From Symsagittifera roscoffensis (Eukaryota; Xenacoelomorpha; Acoela; Convolutidae), in contig NC_087070.1 of the NCBI RefSeq assembly GCF_963678635.1, positions 48,711,467-48,775,466 of the forward strand: 64,000 nt of DNA, read 5' to 3'. This document shows, in pieces, positions 11,541 to 23,051 of this stretch (the first letter of the stretch is position 1; every line of letters starts with the position of its first letter). The notes under the pieces were generated by a model, which saw only the letters and a list, made by a program, of their open reading frames with translations, was not told where the DNA came from and searched no databases. The position numbers and the translations under genes are program-made.

Positions 11541-13523
11541 TACCCTCCCATTCTTTATCTTTCTTTACATTAGTTTTACTTAACTCACTCCATTCCCTAT
11601 CAGTCCTGGCATCCGCCTAAATCACCCGTCCGCACATGTTTTAGGACTACATCCCTCACTTCCACGTGGGAACTTCGGTTTCTTTTATCAATCTTTTCAC
11701 GCTTATTAGATACCCGGTATGCGGTAGCTGTCACAATTTCAACAAGCAAACAAATTTCATACCACTCTAATTAACTAATTGCTGACCTCAGTGACTTCAG
11801 CCCTCGAGTTCAAATAATCTCTAAACCATGCTATGATTACCCATTATTCCTCCCAAGGTCTTTATTTTAAATATCCCGTTACCGTTCCGACCTCCCAAAG
11901 GTAGGGGAGACCCTGTTTATGGGTAGCTAATTCGTTTCAGGCATCTAAAATTTCTATCTGTACTCTATTCAAATCCCGACCTTCTTGCTACAAGGGTAAG
12001 GTAGTTCGTATATTAGGGGTCAAATCAAACCAAAAAGTCACCTCCGGAGAGCCAAGTATATTTACCGTCTGTTCATACTATCTAGAAGACCTAATTCTCA
12101 TGCTACGGTCCTGTTACCATCAGTTTCCTCTGGGACTACTTTTCTTTAGTCTAGTTGAATTGCTATTAATAGATCATTCGCCAAGCTAAACTGACCCCAT
12201 TATTTACCAAGTCCACTTTGAATTAAATCCTTTACTCCAAGGTTGCAATGTAAAAGCTATATCTCTATCAGCTTCTGCTCTAGTTACCGATATATAAGTT
12301 TTCCTCCAATTTTTGCAAGGTGACCCTTTCTCATTTCCAGGGGTTGAGCTGGGGAATACGCCACCTTCCGGTGTTAATCCCGAAGTTTTTTATACAATTT
12401 TGGTCGTAAACGCCCAAAGGTCAATTTGAGGTCATCCCGGGGTCATTCGGGGTCAATCTTCGACCTTCAGGTTTAGAACCCCATAGGGGTCCTACCTACC
12501 AAGTTTCATCCATATCCCGTTAATGCTTTCAAAGTTCTCCCATTTCTAGGGTCCATTATCACTTTCCCGGGAAAAGGCTGTTAACACCGGAAGGAGTCGC
12601 CGGAGGGGTTTCGATCACAAGGAGTCTTTTTTCGGGTATGAGTTGTACAATCTGATGCCGCCATAAAATTGGTATGCCCTCGGTCATCGTTTCGCGTAAA
12701 TTGCCTATTTCCGGTCTAAGGGGGTGTTTTTCCAAGTGCTAATAGCTTCCGGTTCAGCCGCTGGGTTTGGCTGAAATGATAATACTGATGTATCTCGTTG
12801 CTACCTACTCTAAAACAGTTTTAGCTCCCTGCGTTCAGTGGGGTCCGAGAAACGACTCCCGGAAGTCGGGGTGAGGTCTATTTGCATAGGGCATAGCACC
12901 GGAAGTAGGGGTCCCGGGGGTCTGGGGTTCTAAACTTAAGCTTCCCTCGACGGGGTCTACGACATACTAGAATTTGAGCCCATTCCAACCGCTAGTTACC
13001 GAGTTCTGATAGGGTGATTTGCACTTCCGGGAACCGTTATCACTTGGGGCCGGGGAGTCCGAAGGGTCTGGATTTTTGCATGCCCGGGTCAAATCATCTC
13101 TAGTATCCGTCCTATAGGCTTTGCTGTACTACCGTTTGTTTGCTGTACTACTTAACTTAATGACGAATTAATCTTACGCTCAGGTTAATAAAGCATGTAA
13201 TCACCAATTCTACACTTTTCTCCACATCGGTTTTTTATATTAAATCGCTAGCATTCTGTGCACAGATAATAAAACAAACTAAAACCAAATCATACCAAAA
13301 AAGAACACATAAATTTGTTTCACATATTCAGTTACTAGCTTTCTGTGCACATCAGTAGAATTCTGGACGCATTAGTAGAAAAAATATAGCTTTCACTGCA
13401 GCCTTGTCTAGTACAATTTACAAAATCTGATTTACGTATTTGCGTACTCCATTTGACTGAACGAACCGAAAAAATGAAATTGACAAAAATATGATTTAAT
13501 TATGGTCTGACGAGGAAGAAAGG
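11541..13523. other. Upstream region of the first paralogue, with a GC-richer block and inverted repeat
   Basis: No gene is seen. From about 12330 to 13110 base composition is clearly more GC-rich than its surroundings. It carries a 13-bp perfect inverted repeat, 'cttccggtgttaa' at about 12365 and 'ttaacaccggaag' at about 12584, and several more 'ccggaag' motifs. This may be a transposon remnant. Nearer the gene, 'ctagc.ttctgtgcaca' occurs twice, at about 13249 and 13337, and could be part of a promoter. Confidence 0.45.
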
Positions 13524-15101
13524 ATGGAAGCGCTGTATTCTGAGAACAACTCTGCCAATAATGACAGCAATGACCACGATGAAATTCCTGGCTCTCCCTT
13601 TTCGCAGTTGTCGAATGGGTTGCCGACATATTGCCCAGATCAGAATACACTTACCTTTCAAACAACTACCCAGACGTTCCATTCTTCTTTTGATCCGGAT
13701 TTATTGAATACATTCGATCATAAAAATTTTGTTCCAACTTCTGTAGAAGCTATCAGCTTCGATAGTACAACCAAAGCAACGTCTGACAAAAATGACTCAC
13801 CTTATTCACTACTAGAAGACGAACGTTTCCGTGGGTTTTCACCCCTCCTCGAAAGAGTCAATCCATTTTTGTCTTCGCCTGATTATGATTTATTTGATTC
13901 GTTTGATCTTGACAAAACGGAAAGTGTTGCCCGAAACCATGACGACATCTCGTTGAAATCGGTCATTAATTCTTCGGACGATCTCCCAGTTGAAAACCAA
14001 ATCACGTGTAATGAGTCAGATTACGAGAACATTGGAGAAAGTTCAACGGAAATTGACAGTTTGGAAACTCCATGTGATGTAAGCTCCAGAAATGACCACT
14101 TTACCCATAGTGCCATTTGGAATTCAGAGCCTTTCTTGGGCAATAAAAAAATTCATAATAGAACAAGAGGCATCGATGAACACGAAATTACCAATCAAGA
14201 TCAAACCTCGTTGGGCCAAAGCGAGCAAAATAGACGGACGTATTCCGTCCACGGAGTTCCGCTTAGGATCTGCTCATGCTGGTCGAAAGCTGCAACGATC
14301 CATGGCATAGATGCAACTTGTTTCCCAATCGAGCCTGTGACGGAGAGGACAGGCAATATCGGTGATGATGGCCTGGTTGGTCAATCGGGCGGAGCCGTAG
14401 ACGGACTAATAGAGCTCAATCACCCACTGGATCATACTAATTCCGTCGAAGATATTACTACTGTCAAGCCATCAACAGAAACGTCTGAAGCTGAAGAGTC
14501 ACATAAATCAATGACTATGCCAACGTATGTCACACATGTCAACGACAGAACTAGAGAAACGAAGCCAGAGCCAGTTCTCGAAGACAGCACCCCCATCGTC
14601 AACCGAGAGGCAGACTCAGAAAACACTGAACTAAATTCAATGCTGATTGCATGCCAGACTGAAGAAGATATCAATAATTTTTTCGAAAACCAATTAAATT
14701 CCTCGATGTTGGGAATCGGGAGTAACGGAAAAAGAAAAAGTCCGAGGTCTCATACTCTCGAGGAGCTGCGGGACGTTGTGGTTCCACAACTTGAAGCACT
14801 CTTGAGATATCACGAAGCCATGGGTTTGAATGAGATAACTATTGCAACAATTCGAAAAGTTTTGCTCAAGAGGAAAAACAACATACATGGACAAGTATCC
14901 AAAAGGAAGAAGAAAAAAGAAGCCGCCTCTGCTATCTACCAAGCCTCTATTACTGAGCAAGATTTGGAAAAAGAAAAGAAAAAGAACGAAGAGATGCGTG
15001 AACTCTTGATCCGTCTGACACTGAAACCAGACACCGAAGTTGCAACAAGCGTGAAAAAAGAGATCCATGGGGTGCTCACAAAAAGTAATAAATGGAAATA
15101 A
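13524..15101 (+). CDS. Intron-nested paralogue 1: acidic protein with basic coiled-coil C-terminus (unknown family)
   Basis: This single exon of 525 aa starts at the first ATG after an upstream stop. I do not recognise the family. Residues 1-280 are rich in Ser, Asn, Asp and Glu, with an acidic-hydrophobic patch 'DYDLFDSFDLD' near 125. Around 295 is 'GLVGQSGGAVDGLIELN', shared with paralogue 2. Residues 375-400 read 'INNFFENQLNSSMLGIG'. Then come 'KRKSPR', the core block 'HTLEELRDVVVPQLEALLRY', 'KRKNN', 'SKRKKKKE' and a charged Leu-containing helix to the end. This layout (acidic front, basic stretch, coiled coil) suggests a nuclear regulator, perhaps a degenerate bZIP; that is inference. AATAAA occurs at 15087 and 15097, overlapping the stop. 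It lies antisense inside a filamin intron. Confidence 0.8.
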   Translation: MEALYSENNSANNDSNDHDEIPGSPFSQLSNGLPTYCPDQNTLTFQTTTQTFHSSFDPDLLNTFDHKNFVPTSVEAISFDSTTKATSDKNDSPYSLLEDERFRGFSPLLERVNPFLSSPDYDLFDSFDLDKTESVARNHDDISLKSVINSSDDLPVENQITCNESDYENIGESSTEIDSLETPCDVSSRNDHFTHSAIWNSEPFLGNKKIHNRTRGIDEHEITNQDQTSLGQSEQNRRTYSVHGVPLRICSCWSKAATIHGIDATCFPIEPVTERTGNIGDDGLVGQSGGAVDGLIELNHPLDHTNSVEDITTVKPSTETSEAEESHKSMTMPTYVTHVNDRTRETKPEPVLEDSTPIVNREADSENTELNSMLIACQTEEDINNFFENQLNSSMLGIGSNGKRKSPRSHTLEELRDVVVPQLEALLRYHEAMGLNEITIATIRKVLLKRKNNIHGQVSKRKKKKEAASAIYQASITEQDLEKEKKKNEEMRELLIRLTLKPDTEVATSVKKEIHGVLTKSNKWK

Positions 15102-15102
15102 A
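15087..15102 (+). terminator. Polyadenylation signals of paralogue 1
   Basis: Two AATAAA hexamers at 15087-15092 and 15097-15102 straddle the end of the coding region. If used, the 3' UTR is very short, and a T-rich stretch follows. Confidence 0.5.
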
Positions 15103-16250
15103 TTTTTTTAATACTTTGTGTTCTCTATTTGGAAGACTGAATCTGATTTTTTCATTAGTTGGAGTAAGTTATTCATTGGAATAAATTAATCAGCTATTAG
15201 TTTTTGTTCTTAGAGACCTTCAGATTCTATTGGAAGCTCAGTTATTTATGATCTAAGAACGTATACTGTGCTGATTTAAATTATCCGGAGAAAAAATAAC
15301 GAAACTTGAATTTTAAAACACGTTTTTCTCAAATTTGGATTAGGGTAACAAAAGGTGAAGGGAACAAAAGTTGCTTAAAATTTCATCAGATATAATATGG
15401 TGCAATTTGTTCTTCGAAAATCTCAACCAAAATTTATCACAAAAATGGTTAATTTTGGCTTTTCATTAATCAAGATCTATTGAGAGAAAGTCTAGACATT
15501 AGCCATATCCACAGTCATAGTCAAGAAAGAAAATTGGAAATTAATTTTTTGTAGAAACATGACTAAATTTTCAAAAGTTTTTTTTTAGTTTTGTTTTGTA
15601 TTTATCGATGTTTTGAAGTTTGTTGATTCCAATTAAAAAACGTCAAAACAACTGCTAAAATTCTCAAAACAGAAAAAAAATACTGAAAAAAGAAATAGGC
15701 CCCACTTGAACGAATCGCCTCTCGTGACTGGTTTTCCGGAAAGTAGGTTTCCGAGAGAATCTTCGAGCAAATAGCAGTCAGCTTTCACGCTCTTCCATTC
15801 AGGTTAGCGCCAGGGAGAAGGATTAAGTAGATTGATAAGTGCGTGGATGATGTATAGTTCATTCAAGCAAAGTATTTCTTTTTATGATTAGCTGAACGAA
15901 CTGTTAATCGCACACCCGTTTTTCAGTTTAAAAAACAAATTGGAATAAGGAATCCACAAGTTTGAAATGAAAACAACTTTTTCTTAAGGTTTCAGCCAAT
16001 CAAAAGGTTCGTCGTTACTGCAGCAACTAGTTGTGATCTTTTTAATAATTTAACACCTTTATGGCTTTTATGATATTTCAGTAAAAAAAATAGCCACCCT
16101 GTAGAGATGTAATTCAAGAGATAAACAAAAGAGGATTTTTTCAATTTTTTAATTGTTCCGCTTTTTATAATGGGATGCGAGGGGTAATTTAAAAAAATAG
16201 TTGTATGATTTGTTATAGTTTGAACAATTAAATCACGAGGACTAACAAGC
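15103..16250. other. Intronic stretch with no gene seen
   Basis: AT-rich, with no protein-like frame on either strand. The minus-strand open frame at 15992-16381 runs into the copia LTR and is not protein-like. Confidence 0.6.
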
Positions 16251-16254
16251 ATTA

Positions 16255-16537
16255 GGATTAAGCTTCTAGGATTAAGGCGTAGGCTAGAGACTGAGAAAGA
16301 ATCGGATGTTTGACCTGAGGATTGAAAATACATAGTTATTGTTGAAGAATGAATTGAGAAAATAAATATAAGTAACATCACAAACTAAGAATCACAAAAG
16401 TTATGATTAATAAATTACTGACTAAATAATAATTTTATGGTTACTAGTTGACCTTGTCTGAGTTTAATCCGTTTTTCGTTTCAATTAACCTGTATTACCT
16501 TGAGATGGTCTGAATTGGTTTTGTCCAGTATCTGTCA
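16255..16537 (-). repeat. Copia 3' LTR (left)
   Basis: Aligned by eye with 28240-28571: both hold 'tgaagaatgaa.tgagaaa', 'aaactaag.atcacaaaa', 'aaattactgactaa', 'tgtctgagtttaatc' or its close variant, and 'tttcaat'. The right end 'ctgtca' fits the CA terminus. The left end is uncertain. Confidence 0.7.
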
Positions 16538-16640
16538 GCAATCCATGAAGGTTCGATAAACTTGATCCACCTAAGCCTTGCTCAGGACTTCTGTCAACAA
16601 GTCAGCGTCCATGATATCAGTAGGTAGAGCAATACTGGAG

Positions 16641-16844
16641 TTAAATTGTCTCACCTTTCACTAGTTCTCGAACAAAAAAGATTTTCACATGGATGAGCTT
16701 CGTTCGCTTCTGCACCACAGGACTGATGCACATCCTGATGCAGCTCTGGTGGTCCTCCTTGATGACTGTTGTTCCGTCATTCACTACACCCATTTCATCA
16801 AAAAGTAATCCCAGATAAAAAACCTCTTGAACCGCTGCTGCCAT
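16641..16844 (-). pseudogene. Copia RNase H fragment
   Basis: The minus-strand frame shows the copia RNase H end: 'AAAVQEVFYLGLLFDEMGV', then 'IKEDHQSCIRM' and 'RTKLIHVKIFFVRELV' (usual form 'T.HIDI..HF.RE.V'). The family reads E..W at the first motif, so 'EVFYLGLLF' carries a substitution. Upstream in the element (16850-17190) the RT-RNase H linker is broken by stops. Confidence 0.85.
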
Positions 16845-17197
16845 TTTTGGGTACTCAGCCTCAGTGGTAGATATGGCTACAGTTCGTTGCTTCTTGGTGC
16901 TCCAACTAATTACTGCCCCTGCTTTTTGAAAATGAAAACTCTAGCCAGTATTTGACTAACTATCATCCAGATCTCTAGCCTAGTCAGAATCTGCGGATCC
17001 ATAGAGTTTTTTCTACACCATCAGCGTCCTTGGTGTAGCATAGCTCAATTTTTTCTCTTTGAAGCCACTTTGCAGCCACCTAGTGAATTCTTCTTTGCAG
17101 CCGGACTCTCCTAAAAACGGAAGAAATGCGTCACAGTAGCTAGGACATCAGGCCTTGGTTGCTTAGCAATATGTAATAATGAGCCCACAATGCGTAT

Positions 17198-17890
17198 TTA
17201 GTCCTCAGCCTTCATGGACGCTGCGCCTGTTGACATAGCTTCAGAGCAGTCCTTCTTCCATAGTTGTGAGCTGAAGCCCTCTGGTGTGCCCACTGGTTTG
17301 CAATCAGCTACGCCAAAACCTTCCAAGCAGTCGTCGATGTAACGTGATTGATTCATTGTTAGCGTCCCAGGTGACTGCTTCAATTGCATTCCCAGGAACC
17401 AGGACGATGCTACTAAGGCATCCATCTTGAGTCTTTCGAAGAAACGGCCACTCATCTTGACAACCTTGTCTTGACGTCTGCATTCAACGATGATGTCATC
17501 TACCCAAACTAGCACATAAGTCATTGAACCATTCTTTTAACTCATAATGAACAAACAGAAGTCGTTGCTGCTTCTAGAGAACACTTAATCCTGTCGGAAA
17601 GAGCTCAGCGTCTGGCAAAAGTCTCTTCCTTCCTACCACTGTCCTTTAAGACTTCAGTACACACCTTTAAGACTTCAGTTGTTACCGCTGCTGAACCTCT
17701 TTGGCTGCTCCATGTGCACTGTCTCTATTAGAGGAGAATTGGAGAAGGCTGACTGAAGATCAGTCTGATTAAGATCATCTTGTGCCCCAGAGCCAGCATT
17801 ATCATCTTTCTTTAGGGCTTACAGATCGGAGCGAACGTCTCCATGAAGTCAAGTTCTTCCAATTGTTTGAACCATTTCACTACATACCGG
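17198..17890 (-). pseudogene. Copia reverse transcriptase, 3' part
   Basis: The RT catalytic motif appears as 'LVWVDDIIVEC' (usual 'LLYVDD'), followed by 'WFLGMQLKQSPGTLTMNQSRYI' features and 'CKPVGTPEG', all copia RT C-terminal hallmarks. The segment 17525-17890 continues upstream in broken frames to 'FKQLEELDFMETFAP', just next to the BEL insertion. Its 5' part resumes at 25526 on the far side of that insertion. Confidence 0.9.
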
Positions 17891-18326
17891 TGTTTCAACG
17901 CAATTATAAAACAGAAAATATATATGCAAAAAAAACAAGACCAGATCGCCAAGCGGACTAAGACAAAAGCTAGACATAGTAGCAGTAGCCTCAGATGACG
18001 TAGGTTCGAGTCCCCCTCCTACCCATGTTTTAATATACTAAAGAAGGGGGGTTTTATCATATTTAAACTGTTTTTGGTTCTAATTCGGTTCAGCCTTGAT
18101 TCAGGCTGACCGCCAAAAAGAGCAATTTTTCTCAAGGACGTTACCGACCGGTTCTTTTGGCTAGCTTGGGCCAATTTGTTTATTGAAGCTGAATATTGGT
18201 GTTATAGGAGCTTACGTTTTTGGATGAAAATTATCAAAATTGCCGATAAATTTATGTTGCCGATAATACGATTTTATTATTGATTCTTTTTGACTTCAAA
18301 TTCATCTTACGGAGATAGAGCGCACA
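17891..18326 (+). repeat. BEL/Pao 5' LTR
   Basis: This begins 'tgtttcaacgcaa' and ends 'gagcgcaca'. It matches 25094-25525 throughout ('gtttttggttctaatt.ggttcagcctt', 'ggatgaaaattatcaaaatt', 'cttacggagat.gagcgc'), with many scattered substitutions and small gaps. An old insertion is inferred from the divergence. Confidence 0.92.
17939..18026 (+). promoter_or_regulatory. tRNA-like module with pol III box A and box B in the 5' LTR
   Basis: Box A-like 'tcgccaagcgg' is at 17946-17956 ('tggccaagcgg' in the other LTR), and a perfect box B 'ggttcgagtcc' at 18003-18013. 'gcta' and 'tagc' can pair around a 7-nt loop as an anticodon stem, and the spacing fits a type II (Leu/Ser-like) tRNA with a long variable arm. 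The T stem is imperfect, so this is a tRNA-derived sequence rather than an intact tRNA gene. Confidence 0.65.
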
Positions 18327-18329
18327 TTT

Positions 18330-18346
18330 TGGCGCCCCACAAAGGA
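18330..18346 (+). other. BEL primer-binding site
   Basis: 'tggcgccccacaaagga' starts 3 nt after the LTR end. TGG complements the CCA end of a tRNA. The tRNA species is not identified. Confidence 0.65.
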
Positions 18347-19732
18347 CTCGCAATCCGACTGACGGACAGAAACGCGACACAGCTAAGCAAGTTTTCATCC
18401 GGGACGTCGCGAATGAGCTCGAAACATTTATAACTTCAGTCGCTAATTTATCAGTCGCTGTTTTCACAGAACGAGTATCTCTCCATTCCGCCTCTGAATA
18501 GCTCAGAGGAATGACCGCAAAGTGGCCCAGGATCCCAACTGTTCGAGAGTGACTCGCAAGGACCCTCGAAGAGTGATTTTAGTTCATCGGCAACTTCAAG
18601 TAAGAATTACGCAAGTAGCAATGTGAAATTGACAGTGTATTATAATGTTGAACTATTTTTGAATAGATCTCTGGAAAATAGGTCAAGTGGTTCACTAAGA
18701 GTGTGATTAACCGTGTTAAGACTATGACTTGGACTGAAGTGATTTAAATTCCAAGTCAACAGTAGACGTTTTGTGCGAGTACAAGTCAACTGCAGTGGCT
18801 TTGTGTAAGTAAGAATAGTGATTGCTAAACAATTTCTCTGCGACTGACCGAAGGCTTGACAACCCGAAACCGGTGACCCCCCCAATCTCTAAAACTGTAA
18901 GACTAGATTAGTTTTAAAAAACATTCTATTTAAGCTATAAATTTATATACGATGTGTTGTATGTTCAAAATTTTCTCGCAAGCTAGCACCGGTAGTTTTT
19001 CTCAAAACTCAAAAGTTTTGGACAGTTCCGTTGAACTGAAATATCTTACAATCGGTTCTTAGACAATCTAATTGACATTTTTTCTCGATACCAAAAATTT
19101 TTGGATAAATGTGAACAGAATAATAATCCGTGAATCTGGAACATAGACAAGGGGTACTAGACTAGTTTTTGGATTGGTTTATGACTCGAACCTGCGGATC
19201 AAAACTTTCCGAAAAAATTTTAGGAAAAAAAAAATTGCCAAAAAATCCTCAAAACGTCCACAGAATTCTGCGGAACTGTGCTGTAACATGACACAAGCCT
19301 TATGTTAAGTGGTCTGGTAGCGAAATATTAGGCAAATTAAGTTGAGTTTTTTCATCCTCAGCTTTTTTCCGCATGTGTTGTTGAAACTTAACCAATTTGC
19401 CTGATCCCCTACCCACCTTTGGTGAAAGTGAAAGCCAGTTCGCTTCAAGTAAATCGAAGCCGTTTCAGCCCGTCCGATTATTGACTTCGTTGCGTGACAG
19501 TAATGGTAGGTGGTCAGGTACGGTTATATTAACTGAGTTAAATTGAATTCTTTCATCCTCAGGTTTACTCTGTGTGTGTTGTTGGAGTTCAACCGACCTT
19601 CTTAATTTTCCAACCCCATTGGTACTTAAGCGTACCGTAGCCGTCGTATAGGTCACTTAAGTGTATGGTATTCATTCTAGGAGCTAGTTCCTTCGGTTAC
19701 AAAGCCAGGTTTAAGTTTGAACTTTAACGCTA
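18347..19732 (+). other. BEL leader with an internal diverged duplication
   Basis: No confident coding region. Two related segments of about 185 bp, at about 19300-19440 and 19500-19640, share 'ttttttcatcctcag' or its variant and 'tgtgttgttg.a..t.aacc'. The leader is long for an LTR element. Confidence 0.5.
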
Positions 19733-20192
19733 TGGACTCTCAGAAAACAAAACAGTACTACCTTCATCACTACTTGTCGCACCGTAACGACCTTGTAATT
19801 TGCACGACGCCATTAATAACTCAATAAGTAGGCACCGCAGCAACAATAACCGCAAGCTGAGTAATGAGCAACTTATCAATTTCTTATTAAGGTGTAGGAC
19901 AAATATTCGTGCGATCGTATACTGTAGACAGAACGGAACCGAGGATATAGAGGAAAGTTTAGTTTCAACAGATATTCTCCTTCTGAACGTCGTCAAAAAG
20001 TTTATCTCTAAGCGTAAGGCTAAAGACCAGGTAATAATTGAGAAGTACAAAGAGCTTCACCAAACTCCTTCCCTTGAGTTAAAGACTCTCCTCCTTCTAA
20101 GGCGTTATAGCGCTAATCTTACCATCCTTAAGACTCGTAAGAAACGGAACCGTTTACCAATCAAAGCTCAAAAAACTCTAAAACAGGCTTGA
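19733..20192 (+). pseudogene. Basic ORF upstream of BEL gag (unknown)
   Basis: An ATG at 19733 opens a short frame, 'MDSQKTKQYYLHHYLSHRN', that stops at about 19830. A second frame overlapping it, from about 19800 to 20192, is open for about 130 codons and is rich in Arg, Lys, Asn and Leu ('SRHRSNNNRKLSNEQLINFL', 'FISKRKAKDQVIIEKY'). One frameshift would join the two. I see no known domain. It may be an extra BEL protein or the original gag start. Confidence 0.4.
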
Positions 20193-20343
20193 GGCAGAAG
20201 CTTTGAAGCGTCAAATTTCCCCATCTTGTAAGCTAATTTGATATATTAAAGCAAATTTAATTACGTAACAAAACAGTATCTCTATTTATTAATTGTTTTC
20301 TCTTTGGTGAGCATCCGTAAAACATTGTCACTTTGTGAAAAAC

Positions 20344-23048
20344 ATGGACAAAAAATTCCAAAGTAATATACGCAAGTTATTTGAAACCCGTCTAAATCTA
20401 GAAAATGAGCTGCTTAAAGGTCACTCATTTTTACTTGAGTACCTTGAGAATAATGGTCGCACCACAAAAATTGATAAAGCTGCATACAAATGTAAAATTG
20501 CTTTGGAATAAGCTGTTGACGTCAATGAACAATTAATTAGGTTAGCGGGAAAAACGGAAAAACCTGAAAAAAGTATTGCTCAGCAAGACCTTTGGCTTAA
20601 GAAAGTAATCGAAATGAACGATAAAGTATTGGATGAAGCTCAGGGTTACAAGATGAGCCTTGAACCTTCGTCATTCTCAGCACCCGGCATTACAGCGAGC
20701 AAGGAATCTTTACATCAAACTACGTCTGACACATCCTCACGCTCGCACAAAACAAGAGATTCAGAAACACCAGTATCTGAAAACAGGTCTAAGGTCTCTA
20801 ATAAGTCTAAGGATAGTAGACAGCTTCGCACGGCGTCATACGGCGACTGTTCGCACTATGTCATCAAGTGAGAAACGGCATGGGTTAGCTTTAATAACAC
20901 GACGCCATGATGAGCTGGAAAGTCAGTATCAAGTATCATTTAGACTTAAAGAGCAAGAGTCCGTTCGAACAAAGTCAGCTGGAACTAGAGCATTTGGCTA
21001 AAAGTCAGAAAAAGGAACAAATTGAAATGGAAATGAAAGCGTTTGAACTTGAGGACAGTTCATCTGAGGTTAGCGAGAAGGTGGCGGAAAGTAACTCGAC
21101 AGGAGTAAGTCAACCTATTTCAAAAATAGCAACCGATCGGACTAATGATTGGGTAGACTCTGTTAGTTCACAAGCACCTCCTGACGTTGCTAGTGCACCA
21201 GATTTGCTGGCCTTCACTCCTGTACCAATTTCGTCAGAACCGACGATTTCCGCCAAACTTGCTCATGCAATTCATACCAGTAATGGTCATAACCATGGGT
21301 ACACAGCATTGAGTGACGCTGGAATCCATAGTCATGGACATCGGGTTATGCCTCAATTTGGCAGTGCAAGCCTTTTGCCATTGCAAGCTTCTGCTCCATC
21401 TGTTTTAGTCCCAGTTAACAATATGCATTCTAGTGCAAACGTGTCTGGTGCACACGTGTTACCACCACCGTCTGCTGTTCCTTTACAGACCATGAGTTCA
21501 AACATAACTAATAATGATTTTGCCAACGGGCAACCGGAATCGTTACCTGTCCCAATTTTACCAGCACAAACCGGTTCTGGTTTTGTTTCTTTGTCACCTG
21601 CATTCGCTGGTGGTGACTTCTCATCTTCTGGAGTAAACCCACCGCCGGTTTTCCTTTCGGCACCCTATTGCCATGCAGCGCCAGTCCATACGCAAAATAA
21701 TGTTCCCTTTTTATCGCATACTGTGTCACCCAACAACAACGATTATTACACAAGTGATGCAAACTTATGGCGATTGGCAGCTACAACTCCAATAGTCACG
21801 CCCGTTCAGTGTTGCAATGCTGGAGGCATTTTTTCTAATGTGACAACTGTTGTCCCACCGTGTAACACCGCCGCCCCATATACTAGTGGTGGGACTGTGT
21901 ATTTCAATAGTCCACCAGTTCATCCCCAACATTTTCCGCATTTTGTCAATTATAGTAATACTGGTTATCAGCCAGTCACAGAAGACTATGCACCGTCTTC
22001 CGCTTATCCGAACCAAGTTTGTTCATCGGATCGACCTCTCTCGGCCGTGAACTGGCGGATTTATTAAAGCATAGCCGCAAAGATCATCTTTCTGAGTGGA
22101 AATTAGCCCAGTCTGACGGCAACCCTTTAAACTGGCACGAATGATTGGGTCAGTTTAAGTCCACCGTTGATTCCGCTGTTCTCACAGATGATACGAAACT
22201 GAAATACTTAAAAACACTCGTCACAGGCAAAGCAAAAACCGCAATTGCGGAATTTAGTTATAGTGATGTTATGTACAAAGATGCACTGGCCACCTTGCAA
22301 AGAAAGTTTGGGCAATCACACGCTATTGTTGGCGCGCATCTTGATAAGCTGTGTACCTTTCCACCACTTAAGATGCACAATTCGGAAAATGTCATCAGTT
22401 TCTCTTCTGCCATATCTGGCCTCGCAGCAGTTTTCAAATCATTATCATTCAACTGCATACTGTTAAGCATAATCGGCAGCGACCAACACTCTTAGACTTT
22501 AATAACTGGCTGAAAGAAAAGGCCGAGGGGCATGAAAGATTACGTGTACTTAACACTAAGGATAAAAACGAGGAACCAGTTAAGCCAAAAACAACCAAAA
22601 TTTTTGCAGCAAACACCAAGGTAACTAGTAAAGCACAGGATAAGCCTGAGTTTCCGCCGTGCATTTTGTGTAAGGGTAGTCAAGCATTGTGGAACTGTGC
22701 CGTTTTCAAGGAAAACAATGCTACTCAGCGAACAAAATACGTAGCTGAACAGATACTTTGCTTCACTTGCCTCAATGGCAATCATAGTTTCCGGCAATAT
22801 TCTAGAGCAAAAAAGTGCCCAAGGCCAGAGTGCGACAGCACACATAATATCTTGCTCCAAGGAGCCGAACACAAATTTCGTCGGAAGGAAAACTTAAACG
22901 TCTCAAATAAGGCTGGAATAAAAAAATCCAAGGAGAATACAAACACTTCCAGCCATGCCGCTGTTAGTGATGTACATGACATTGAATCGTCTAAAGGGTT
23001 TTTGCAAACTGCAACACTTGGTGTATCCTCGGTTGAACCAGTCTCCTG
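20344..23048 (+). pseudogene. BEL/Pao gag (broken)
   Basis: This starts 'MDKKFQSNIRKLFETRLNLE' at 20344, with an in-frame TAA at about 20509. It continues through the Ser/Arg-rich and Glu/Lys-rich coiled part ('SRSHKTRDSETP', 'KKEQIEMEMKAFELE'), a long Pro/Ser-rich segment (21060-22060), the conserved BEL capsid-like part ('LKYLKTLVTGKAKTAIAEF', 'ALATLQRKFGQ') and Cys/His fingers ('CILCKGSQALWNC', 'CFTCLNGNHSFRQ', 'CPRPECDSTHNILLQGAE'). At least three frame changes are present (about 20870, 22070, 22490). Gag would form the particle and bind genomic RNA. Confidence 0.85.
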
Positions 23049-23051
23049 ACG

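Noticed and set aside
13432-15068. Minus-strand frames over paralogue 1
   Set aside because: Shadows of the coding strand; no motifs.
15992-16381. 129-codon minus-strand frame
   Set aside because: Overlaps the copia LTR and AT-rich DNA; composition not protein-like.
17939-18026. Genuine functional tRNA gene
   Set aside because: T stem does not pair properly and the box A differs; tRNA-derived module is the safer call.
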